A DNA stretch of 64,000 nt from Actinospica robiniae DSM 44927 (GTDB taxonomy: Bacteria > Actinomycetota > Actinomycetes > Streptomycetales > Catenulisporaceae). How positions within the stretch are numbered: the first letter of the stretch is position 1; each line of letters begins with the position of its first letter. A program made the translations under genes and the position numbers. Location of the stretch: contig NZ_KI632511.1 in NCBI RefSeq assembly GCF_000504285.1, positions 1,795,372 through 1,859,371 on the forward strand, written 5' to 3'. Positions 49,487 to 57,222 of this stretch are shown piece by piece. The notes below the pieces were generated by a model that had not been told where the DNA came from, searched no databases, and worked only from the letters and a program-made list of their open reading frames with translations.

Positions 49487-50935
49487 CTATTGGTATCCGG
49501 CGGCCACGATGCTCGCTTGGATGGCGCTGTCGGTTGCGTCCGAGGGGTAGCCGGCGACGATGGCGCCTTCGTAGAACGTGCCCTGGCTCTGGTTGGTGTT
49601 GCGGGCGCAGCAGTCGCCGCCGCTGCCGAGGATGATCGCGCCCTGCTGCTTCATCGGGTCGTATCCCGGCGGGAGTGATCCGTTCCACAGGGTGCTCAGC
49701 GTGCCGGACTGCGCGTTCGCGCCCTTCAGCGCCATCTGGGTGCTCCCGTTGTTCTTCAGCATCGCGGTGACGAACTTGCTGGTGAACGCGCGCTGGCCCG
49801 GGTTCCAGGAGGAGCTGCCGCCGGGGAAGAGCCCGTACTCGAGGTCCGCCTGGACCCACGGCCCGGTCCCGGAGCAGCCGCCGAACCAGCAGCTGGTGCC
49901 GAAGTAGATCGCGTCCATCGCGCCGGCGCCGTCGGCGCTGCGGTCGGTTTCGCTGTTGCCGTAGTCGAAGCAGCAGCCGCTGTTGACGTGCGTGCCCGAG
50001 GTGACCATGTAAATGCCCTGCGGACTGCTGCCGGTGGGTATGCCGGAGGATGAACCGTTGTGCCAGTAGCTGTTGCCGGGCTTGATGTAGAGCGAGTAGG
50101 CCTTGTGGCCGCCGGCGCTCAGCGACTCGGTGGTGGCGGTCGCCGCCGTGTCCTCGCCGCCGGCTCCGCCAGAGCCCTGATACGTCATGTTGTTGCCGTG
50201 TCCGGACTGGTCGTAGACGATCGTGATCACGCAGCTCGTGTTCGCGCAGAACGCGTCCTGGGCCGCTGCGTTCGCGTATCCCCCGGTAGCCAGGACTCCG
50301 ATGTCCTTCGTCGTGTTGTCCGAGGAGCGCCGCACCTGGTAGAGCGAGCCGGAATACGCGGCGTAAAGCGCACGCACGGTGCTGTGGGCCGCGACGCACG
50401 GGGTGCCCCCGGCCGCGTAGATGTCGCACGGCAGCTTCGACGAACTGGCCGTTCCCGTCGGCGACGCGGAAGCGGACGCGCTCGCGGAAGCACTGGCGCT
50501 AGCGCTGGTGGCGGTGACCGCGCCGGTGCAGGTGGTGCCGTTGAGGGTGAACTGGGCCGGGGCGGGGTTCGCGGTGGTCCAGGAGCCGTTGAACCCGAAC
50601 GTGGTGGTGCCGTTGGTGGGGATCGCGCCGTCGTAGGAGGCGTTGGTGACGGTGACGTTCGTGCCGGTCTGGGTGTAGCTGCCGTTCCAGAGTTGGGTGA
50701 TGGCCTGGCCGGTGGTGAAGGACCAGCCCAGGCTCCACGCGCTGATCGGGCTGCCGAGGTTGGTGATGGTGACGTTCGCGCCGAAGCCGCCTTGCCACTG
50801 GCTGCTGACGGTATAGGAGACCTGGCAGCCGGCGGCGGCCTGGGCGGTGGTGGTCGAGGCCAGGGTCAACCCGGCGGCGGCCAGCACGGCGGCGCTGCCG
50901 CCGGCCAGCCACGAACGATGACGCAGAAGACTCAC
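49487..50935 (-). CDS. Secreted CBM2-GH54 alpha-L-arabinofuranosidase (copy 3)
   Basis: 482 residues from GTG 50935 (weak AGGA upstream). The signal peptide and CBM2 are essentially identical to those of GH62. A linker rich in Ser/Ala leads to the GH54 domain (about 165-482), with PCDIYAAGGTPCVAAHSTVRAL, GGCCFDYGNSE, MDAIYFGTSCWFGGCSG and GGDCCARNTNQSQGTFYEG. Extra Cys residues and an Asp in place of the Glu of MEAIYFG in copies 1 and 2 are notable: the usual nucleophile position reads MDAIYFG. It lies 86 bp after GH29 on the same strand with no operator between, so the two probably form an operon. Confidence 0.88.
   Translation of the reverse strand: MSLLRHRSWLAGGSAAVLAAAGLTLASTTTAQAAAGCQVSYTVSSQWQGGFGANVTITNLGSPISAWSLGWSFTTGQAITQLWNGSYTQTGTNVTVTNASYDGAIPTNGTTTFGFNGSWTTANPAPAQFTLNGTTCTGAVTATSASASASASASASASPTGTASSSKLPCDIYAAGGTPCVAAHSTVRALYAAYSGSLYQVRRSSDNTTKDIGVLATGGYANAAAQDAFCANTSCVITIVYDQSGHGNNMTYQGSGGAGGEDTAATATTESLSAGGHKAYSLYIKPGNSYWHNGSSSGIPTGSSPQGIYMVTSGTHVNSGCCFDYGNSETDRSADGAGAMDAIYFGTSCWFGGCSGTGPWVQADLEYGLFPGGSSSWNPGQRAFTSKFVTAMLKNNGSTQMALKGANAQSGTLSTLWNGSLPPGYDPMKQQGAIILGSGGDCCARNTNQSQGTFYEGAIVAGYPSDATDSAIQASIVAAGYQ
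50525..50935 (-). repeat. Inverted repeat arm, about 410 bp, right copy
   Basis: Mirror of 47095-47505, coding for the same signal peptide and CBM2. The two arms are in opposite orientation and about 3 kb apart. Confidence 0.9.
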
Positions 50936-51021
50936 GAAAACGTCCTGTTCTGTCTCGAAGCAAGAACTGCCGGGCACGCCCGGAGGAGGAGCGAGCGCGC
51001 CCGGCAGCAGCCGTGTGATCT

Positions 51022-53016
51022 TCAGACCCCGGTGATGGTCCATTCGTTGTTGGTGCTGCCGTTCGGCGCCCACAGCTCTGCCGTCGAACCGGTCGTGGTG
51101 CTGCCCGCGCCGTCCAGAGCCGTGCCGGACCCGCGGTTGACGATCTGGTACCGGCCGTTGCCGACGCTGGTCAGGCTCCACTGCTGGTTGTTGCCGCCGT
51201 TCCACGCGGCCTGGCGCGCGGGCGCACCGTTGGCGGTGTCACCCCAGCTGTCGGCGACCATGCCGTTGGTGTTGTTGACGATGCGGTAGTAACCGCCGCC
51301 CAGACTCACGAACTGCCACTGCAGGTTCGGGCTGCCGTTATAGGACCACTGCTTGAGGTTGGACCCCGACGCGACGCTGCCGCCGCTATCGAGCACGAGC
51401 CCGCTGGTGGCGTTCGCAATCTTCGTCCAGCCGGTCGGTATGCCACTGCCGCTGCCGCCCGTGCCCAGCGTCGGAATCTGCCCGGAGAAGGTCAGCTTGA
51501 CGACATACGCCAGGGCACTGAACGGCGCCGTGGAAGCGGGCATGGCGAGGTGCAGGCCCGAGGCGTCCTGAGTGGGCTTGGGCAGATTCGTGTAGCTGCC
51601 CGCCGTGTTGCCGAGAAGCTGCGCCGAGACGAGATTGCTCAGACTGAACTGGTTCGAGTTCAGCGTCGCGATCGTCATCGTGCTCCCCTGCCAGCCGAGC
51701 GCGGTGGCATACAGCACCGTGCCGTCCTTGCTGCGCGTGAAGCGGATGTCCTTCGCCGTGCCCGCGACATCCCCGGTGAACGCGCCGCCACCCATCTGCG
51801 TGGGCCCCTCGCCATACGCCGTCCACGCCCGGGTCGCGTAGATCGACTCGCCGAAACGGCCGAGATAGTCGCCGATCCCCAGCAGCACGGACTGCTGCGC
51901 GGAGGGGATCGTGCCGCTCGCCATCGGCGCGATGTTGAGCAGCATCGTGCCGCCCTTGCTGATCCGGTCGATCATCGAATGCAGCAGCTGCTGGGTCGTG
52001 TAATAGCCGATACCGGTGACATAGCACCAAGTGGAGCCGGAGATGCTGTCGTCGGTCTCCCAGTAGGGCGTCAGCAGCCCGCCCGGCCCTCCACGCTCGT
52101 AGTCGTAGACCTCGCCCAGGCTGTCGAACCCGTCCTTGTACGTCGTCAGGACGTCCTTGTTCCAGGCGACCGCCTGGTTGAAGTAGTAGGAGAGGAACTG
52201 CAGCCGGTAGCTCTCCTCGACCAGGTTCAGATCGAAGTCGTGGTAGATCAGGTCCGGCTGGTAGCCGTTGATCACCTCGACGAGCTTGTTGTACCAGAGC
52301 TGGTTCTCCGCAGCCGTACCGAGCTGCCCGTAGAGCTTCTGCAGCGTGGCGCTCGACTGCGCCGGCACGTGGTCGTAGTAGCCGTTGAAGTGGTACGCGG
52401 TATGGAAGGTCGTGATGAACTTCAACCCCTGCGCGCGGATAGCCTGAGCGTGCAGGCCCACCAGATCCAGATGCGGACCCCGCCCGACCGAGTTCCACTC
52501 GTTGACCTGGCTGTTCCACATCGAGTACCCGTCGTGGTGCTCGGCCACCGGCCCCGCGAACTTCGCACCGGCGCTCTTGAACAGCTGAGCCCACGCGTTC
52601 GGATCGAACGCGCCGCCCGCCGAGGCGAGCTTCGGCGCGAACTGCACGAAGTTGCCGGACTTGTCGTACCCGCCGTCGATGAAGTCGTTATACGGCCACA
52701 CCGACGGATCCCCGTAGGTCGCGATGTGGTGGGTGTTGCACGCGTCCCCGGAGATGTACATCCGCCGCGGGTACCACTCGTCCCCGTACGCGGGAACGCT
52801 GAACACACCCCAGTGGAAGTAGATCCCGAACTTCGCGTCCTGGAACCACTCCGGCGCCGGCGGGTGCTGATCGACCGAAGCCCACGAAGCGGTGTAACTC
52901 GACGGCCCGCTGGTGGCGCCCGCGACATCGACGCCGAGAAGGCCCGCCGCACCAGCGGCCCCGATCGTCGTCAGCAGCCTGCGCCGAGTGATCTCGAAGG
53001 CGGAGAGCGAAGACAT
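51022..53016 (-). CDS. Secreted GH29 alpha-L-fucosidase-like enzyme with ricin-type module
   Basis: 664 residues from ATG 53016 (AAGGG upstream). The N-terminus has a twin-arginine-type signal (ITRRRLLTTIGAAGAAGLLG), suggesting export of a folded protein. The GH29 barrel covers about 45-400: FGIYFHWGVFSVPAYGDEWYPR, AEHHDGYSMWNSQVNEWN, and the presumed nucleophile Asp in DLIYHDFDLNL. A beta-sandwich follows, and a ricin-type trefoil with three repeats (about 530-664). It would release fucose or a related deoxy-sugar from xyloglucan or pectin side chains. It is first in a likely operon with GH54 copy 3. A degenerate operator A lies 58 bp upstream. Confidence 0.9.
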   Translation of the reverse strand: MSSLSAFEITRRRLLTTIGAAGAAGLLGVDVAGATSGPSSYTASWASVDQHPPAPEWFQDAKFGIYFHWGVFSVPAYGDEWYPRRMYISGDACNTHHIATYGDPSVWPYNDFIDGGYDKSGNFVQFAPKLASAGGAFDPNAWAQLFKSAGAKFAGPVAEHHDGYSMWNSQVNEWNSVGRGPHLDLVGLHAQAIRAQGLKFITTFHTAYHFNGYYDHVPAQSSATLQKLYGQLGTAAENQLWYNKLVEVINGYQPDLIYHDFDLNLVEESYRLQFLSYYFNQAVAWNKDVLTTYKDGFDSLGEVYDYERGGPGGLLTPYWETDDSISGSTWCYVTGIGYYTTQQLLHSMIDRISKGGTMLLNIAPMASGTIPSAQQSVLLGIGDYLGRFGESIYATRAWTAYGEGPTQMGGGAFTGDVAGTAKDIRFTRSKDGTVLYATALGWQGSTMTIATLNSNQFSLSNLVSAQLLGNTAGSYTNLPKPTQDASGLHLAMPASTAPFSALAYVVKLTFSGQIPTLGTGGSGSGIPTGWTKIANATSGLVLDSGGSVASGSNLKQWSYNGSPNLQWQFVSLGGGYYRIVNNTNGMVADSWGDTANGAPARQAAWNGGNNQQWSLTSVGNGRYQIVNRGSGTALDGAGSTTTGSTAELWAPNGSTNNEWTITGV

Positions 53017-53074
53017 GTGATGCCCTTCAGCAGACGGAATGAGTTGGCGGCGCAGCAGCCGGCCGCCCTCGGCT

Positions 53075-53088
53075 CGTTAGCGCTCACA
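53075..53088. promoter_or_regulatory. Operator A variant (CGTTAGCGCTCACA) upstream of GH29
   Basis: Two to three mismatches from the palindrome TGTTAGCGCTAACA, 58 bp upstream of the GH29 start codon. Confidence 0.4.
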
Positions 53089-53114
53089 AGCTCGCGCCGG
53101 TCTGACGCTCGTTC

Positions 53115-53128
53115 ATGTGATGGGATGT
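53115..53128. repeat. Inverted element D, arm 1 (ATGTGATGGGATGT)
   Basis: Its exact reverse complement stands at 53347-53360, with centres 232 bp apart. Shorter versions of the same pair occur in the GH62 and GH10 copy 2 promoter regions. Confidence 0.6.
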
Positions 53129-53346
53129 GTCAGCCCGACGAAGCGGTATTGGTGGGTGACGATGCCACTGCACTGCGATGAGCGCAAGAGGCCGGATTCG
53201 CGCTCACGCGGGACGCTGGGCCCCGGGAGCACTCGTCAGCACTGGTCACGCCACCTGTCTGGCGTGCCGAGGCCGGTGCGCAATGGAAATTCGTCGAAGG
53301 ACCCTCATGCTCGCCCGACGGAACCCTGCCCTAGCGCGACGGCATG

Positions 53347-53360
53347 ACATCCCATCACAT
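53347..53360. repeat. Inverted element D, arm 2 (ACATCCCATCACAT)
   Basis: Perfect 14 bp reverse complement of 53115-53128. Too far apart for a terminator; more likely two binding sites in opposite orientation or part of two opposed promoters. Confidence 0.6.
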
Positions 53361-53604
53361 GCCTTCCAGCCCAGTCCGAATCGCCGAAGTCGACCGCGCG
53401 GGCAGCGGCAAACTAACGGTGCCCTCGAAGCGCGCGTCACTCCGACTTGTGAACGCTTCCAATCCAGCGGCCCCGCGATCGTGTAGACGGCGACCGATCT
53501 TCGGCCGTCCGTCACGACTCGATCCTGGAAGATGCTCGCTCGTAAGATCCCTGTTCAGGGCGCTTCGCCCCAGGGCCTCTGTCGAGAATTGAACTCAGGC
53601 GAAC

Positions 53605-53615
53605 TGAAATTTTCA
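53605..53615. promoter_or_regulatory. Operator B (TGAAATTTTCA) upstream of GH27
   Basis: A perfect palindrome, extended here to CTGAAATTTTCAG (13 bp), 345 bp before the GH27 start. Confidence 0.55.
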
Positions 53616-53842
53616 GGCCGCCTTCATCTTGACCGTTGTGCGGCGCCGCCGAATGCCACGCACGCCGCGAAGCACCAGACCGCCGGCGCCACGGCTCGCC
53701 TGCATCCGCAGAGCGCGCTTGTGTCGTATCAGCGACACGACCGCCGAACCTTGACAGCGCTCTTCGACGGGTGCAGGCTCACCCCCCGAGACGTCTCGAA
53801 TCCAACTCCGCAACTTTCGAAGACCTCGAAGCGGCGTCCGCG

Positions 53843-53856
53843 TGTTAACGCTAACA
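53843..53856. promoter_or_regulatory. Operator A (TGTTAACGCTAACA) upstream of GH27
   Basis: Exact copy of the recurrent palindrome, 104 bp upstream of the GH27 start codon. Confidence 0.65.
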
Positions 53857-53960
53857 GTTTCCCCTTGATCGTCAGCGGCGTCGCAGACCGCCCTGGCCGA
53901 TGCCCACCATCGGCCGGGCCGGGGTAAAGACCCACCCACCTCGACCAGAGGAGGTCGACC

Positions 53961-55595
53961 ATGCCTCCGGGCACCTCGATGCTGCGCCGACTGCGCGGCA
54001 GCCGCGCCAAGAGCATCGCGATCGCCGCCACAGTGGCCTTCGCGTCCGTGCCGGCGATCGCGCTCACGGCAGCCGCGCCGGCGCAGGCCTTGGGCAACGG
54101 GCTCGCGCTCACCCCGCAGATGGGCTTCAACGACTGGAACGCCTACGGCTGCAACGTTTCCGAATCCCTGATCAAGGCCACCGCGCTGGCCATGCACAAC
54201 GACGGTATGCAGGCCGCCGGCTACCAGTACGTCAACATCGACGACTGCTGGATGACGAAGACCCGCAACAGCGCGGGCCAACTCGTGCCCGACCCCGCCA
54301 AGTTCCCCGACGGCATCTCCGGCACCGCCACCTACGTCCACTCCCTCGGCCTGAAACTCGGCATCTACGAGGACGCCGGCACCGCCACGTGCGCCGGTTA
54401 CCCAGGCAGTCTCGGGCACGAGACCACCGACGCGAACTCGTTCGCCGCGTGGGGCGTCGACTATCTCAAGTACGACAACTGCAACAACAACGGCGTCAGC
54501 GCTCAGACGCGCTACACCACCATGCGCAACGCCCTCCAGGCCACCGGGCGCACGATCCTGTTCTCCCTGTGCAACTGGGGCCAGGAAAGCGTCTGGACCT
54601 GGGGCGCCGGCGTCGGCAACTCGTGGCGCACCACCGGCGACATCAACGCGAGCTTCTCCAGCATGCTCTCCAACTTCCACACCAATGTCGCCCTCGCCTC
54701 ATACGCCGGCCCGGGCGGCTGGAACGACCCCGACATGCTCGAGGTCGGCAACGGCATGAGCGCCACCGAAGACCAGAGCGAGTTCTCCCTCTGGTCCGAA
54801 ATGGCCGCGCCCCTGATCTCCGGCACCAACATCGCCAACGCCAGTTCGACCACGCTCTCCATCCTGACGAACAAGAACGTCATCGCCATCGACCAGGACT
54901 CCCTCGGCAAACAGGGCACCGAGGTCTCCTCCAGCGGCGGACTCGACGTCCTCGCCAAACCGCTCGCCAACGGCGACGTCTCCGTCGCCCTGTTCAACGA
55001 AACAGGCTCGAGCGCAACCATCTCCACCACCGCGGCGGCCATCGGAAAGTCCGGATCCTCCAGCTACACCCTGACCAACCTGTGGACCGGGACGACATCC
55101 ACCACCAGCAGCTCCATCAGCGCCTCCGTCCCCGCGCACGGCACGGTCATGTACCGGATCGCCGGAGGCAGCAGCACCGGCGGAGGCGGCACTCAGGGCA
55201 CGAGCGGCGAACTGCACGCCATCGGTGCCGGCAAGTGCCTCGACGTGCCGAACTCATCGACCACGCTCGGCACACAGGTCGGGATCTGGGACTGCAACGG
55301 CGCCTCGAACCAGATCTGGACGCACTCCGCGTCGAACCAGCTGACCGTCTACTCGGGCAGCACCCAGATGTGCCTGGACGCGTACAACAACCAGACGAGT
55401 GCGGGCACGAAGGTGGAGATCTGGTCCTGCAACGGCCAGGCCAACCAGCAGTGGAACGTCAACTCGAACGGCACCGTCACCGGCGTGCAGTCAGGGCTCT
55501 GCCTGGACGTGACGGGCGCGTCGACCTCCGACGGCGCGCTGGCCGAGTTGTGGACCTGCAACGGGCAGAGCAACCAGCAATGGAGCCTCGGCTGA
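53961..55595 (+). CDS. Secreted GH27 alpha-galactosidase-like enzyme with ricin-type module
   Basis: 544 residues from ATG 53961 (AGAGGAGG upstream). The signal peptide is cleaved near residue 43. The GH27 barrel (about 47-320) has MGFNDWNAYGCNV, the substrate-binding DD of NIDDCWM, the nucleophile Asp in YLKYDNC and acid/base Asp in GGWNDPDMLEVGN. A C-terminal beta domain and a full three-repeat ricin-type trefoil (about 415-544) follow. GH27 members cut alpha-galactose; some act as beta-L-arabinopyranosidases. The retained DD pair fits galactosidase, but arabinose activity remains possible given the island. Confidence 0.9.
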   Translation: MPPGTSMLRRLRGSRAKSIAIAATVAFASVPAIALTAAAPAQALGNGLALTPQMGFNDWNAYGCNVSESLIKATALAMHNDGMQAAGYQYVNIDDCWMTKTRNSAGQLVPDPAKFPDGISGTATYVHSLGLKLGIYEDAGTATCAGYPGSLGHETTDANSFAAWGVDYLKYDNCNNNGVSAQTRYTTMRNALQATGRTILFSLCNWGQESVWTWGAGVGNSWRTTGDINASFSSMLSNFHTNVALASYAGPGGWNDPDMLEVGNGMSATEDQSEFSLWSEMAAPLISGTNIANASSTTLSILTNKNVIAIDQDSLGKQGTEVSSSGGLDVLAKPLANGDVSVALFNETGSSATISTTAAAIGKSGSSSYTLTNLWTGTTSTTSSSISASVPAHGTVMYRIAGGSSTGGGGTQGTSGELHAIGAGKCLDVPNSSTTLGTQVGIWDCNGASNQIWTHSASNQLTVYSGSTQMCLDAYNNQTSAGTKVEIWSCNGQANQQWNVNSNGTVTGVQSGLCLDVTGASTSDGALAELWTCNGQSNQQWSLG

Positions 55596-55758
55596 GCCCG
55601 CGATGCCCGCGTTGCCCGCACGTCGCCGCGCCTGGCTCGCGTTCGCTGAGCCGGGCGCGGCAACCGGCTCTCCCACATCACACGACAGACACGCACGCTG
55701 CGGCCGGCCACACCCGGAGCGCCGCACCGATCAAGGAACAGGAACCTGGGGGCACCGG

Positions 55759-56268
55759 ATGAGCCAGCATGATCTCTCCCTGCTCGCACGCCGCCGCGGG
55801 CCCGATCCATCCAAGCGGCAGCCGCCTCGGCCGGACCCCCTTCTCGAGCTCGTCGAGGTGCGGCGGCTGTTCGAGCCGGCCACCGCAGCCCTCGCGGCCG
55901 CACGCGTCACCGACGCCGATCTCGCGGAATTCGCCGCACGACTCGAAGTGATGGCCGCGGTCCGTAATGATCCAGCGGCCTTCGCAGCACACGACGTCGC
56001 ATTCCATCAGGCAGTGACGTCCGTGACCAGGAACGAAATGCTGATGACCCTGCTCAACGCGGTATCCGCCCACGCTCTGCTCGCCGATCTCCCCCACCGC
56101 GTCCTCGATCACGACCTAGCGGACATCGTCCTCGCCGAGCACACCGCCATCCACGCCGCCCTCGAAGCACGCGACCCCACGCTGGCCCACGCGGCCGCGC
56201 TCCTCCACGTGAACACGACCGAGCAGTGGCTGCGCCGACACTTGGGGAACGTGCCGCCCGCTCATTGA
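55759..56268 (+). CDS. FCD-domain protein lacking the GntR DNA-binding domain (second copy)
   Basis: 169 residues from ATG 55759. About 25 polar residues are followed directly by the FCD domain: LLELVEVRRLFEPATAALAAARV, AHDVAFHQAVTS, LAEHTAIHAAL and HVNTTEQWLRRHL. As in the copy at 30798-31355, no winged helix precedes it in any frame, and the spacer after GH27 contains none. The two HTH-less copies flank the enzyme island on the left and right. Its end overlaps the convergent methyltransferase gene by 7 bp. It may dampen or tune the complete FadR-type regulator through heterodimers (inference). Confidence 0.78.
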   Translation: MSQHDLSLLARRRGPDPSKRQPPRPDPLLELVEVRRLFEPATAALAAARVTDADLAEFAARLEVMAAVRNDPAAFAAHDVAFHQAVTSVTRNEMLMTLLNAVSAHALLADLPHRVLDHDLADIVLAEHTAIHAALEARDPTLAHAAALLHVNTTEQWLRRHLGNVPPAH

Positions 56269-56954
56269 CGGCTCCACTCGTAGTAGGACGCGACGGCGGG
56301 CTGCCCGGTGTAGTTCGGGCCGGCAGCGTCATCAGCGCCCAGATAGGCTGCCTCGAAGTTCAGCGTGCAGGGCCCGAGGCAGCTCACGCGCTTTCGTCGC
56401 GTGTCATACTCCCATCCGGCTCTCCTCACGGCCGACGCGACTCTCCGCGCGCTGCTGCGGCCCCGGACGTCACGGACGCTCTCCGCGTCGAAATCCGCCA
56501 CGAGCAGGCCATCGGGAACAAGCCACGAGGCGGCCCGTTCGAGCACACGAAGTTTGTCGCCGACATAGTGCAGGCCGTGCACGCAGGTGATCAGATCGAA
56601 ACTCCGACGCGGCGACCAGTCGGCGACCGACGCCGCGATCAGCTCAAGCCCCGGTGGCCGAGGCCCGCCCATGAAGTGATCGACCAAGTCGATGCCGACC
56701 ATCGTGACCGCCGCCTCTGGCCGCTCGGCCGCGATCCGTCCCGCAGCGTAAATCAGGGCTTTGCCGGACCCGCAGCACAGGTCGAGCCACGCCTGCGCAC
56801 CTTGCCGCGCCGCGAGGAACTCGTACGGGTCAAAGCCGAGCTCCTTCGCGTAGCTGTTGGGGCCCGCCAGACCGCGCTCGCGGTTCATCGTGTTGTTCGC
56901 GACAACCGCCGACGCGGCCAACGCGGTGTCGTCGAGCAGCCGCCCTGAACTCAT
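56262..56954 (-). CDS. Class I SAM-dependent methyltransferase
   Basis: 230 residues from ATG 56954. After a helical N-terminus (NRERGLAGPNSYAKELGFDP) the SAM-binding motif is AWLDLCCGSGKALIYAA at about 55-71, then VGIDLVDHFM and LIAASVADW; DLITCVHGLHYVGDKL is the motif IV region. The layout is that of small-molecule methyltransferases. It is related in fold only to the methyltransferase at 20500-21258. No partner gene indicates the substrate. It marks the right border of the sugar-enzyme island. Confidence 0.85.
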   Translation of the reverse strand: MSSGRLLDDTALAASAVVANNTMNRERGLAGPNSYAKELGFDPYEFLAARQGAQAWLDLCCGSGKALIYAAGRIAAERPEAAVTMVGIDLVDHFMGGPRPPGLELIAASVADWSPRRSFDLITCVHGLHYVGDKLRVLERAASWLVPDGLLVADFDAESVRDVRGRSSARRVASAVRRAGWEYDTRRKRVSCLGPCTLNFEAAYLGADDAAGPNYTGQPAVASYYEWSRQ

Positions 56955-57222
56955 GTCTTCGGTTCCCCCGTTAGCGCGCTGTCAACGGCCGGCACGTCAC
57001 GTTCCACCTGGCACGACCGTCAGGGTAGCGGCTCCGCTGCCACCGAAGATTCGTATCATCACCTGAGGGCTGGATGCCGGACTCCTGGAACGAGCGATCG
57101 GATCCCCGCTCTTTCCGCGCCGAGCCGGACAGGCGACTTGACAACCCGTCAGCAGGCAGGAGAGTCTAGGTTCTAGATGAAAATGAAAGTCGTATTCATA
57201 TGAATCTGGGAGGCGGGCCGCG

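Larger units (their letters stand above)
53017..53960. other. 944 bp divergent promoter region of GH29 and GH27
   Basis: The longest non-coding stretch of the island. It has a degenerate operator A near GH29, a 14 bp inverted pair (53115-53128 and 53347-53360), operator B at 53605, and operator A at 53843 near GH27. Frames in it are short and unsupported. Confidence 0.6.

Noticed and set aside
55595-55758. Possible lost winged helix upstream of the second FCD gene
   Set aside because: All three plus frames were read; none shows an HTH pattern, so the gene is annotated as FCD-only.
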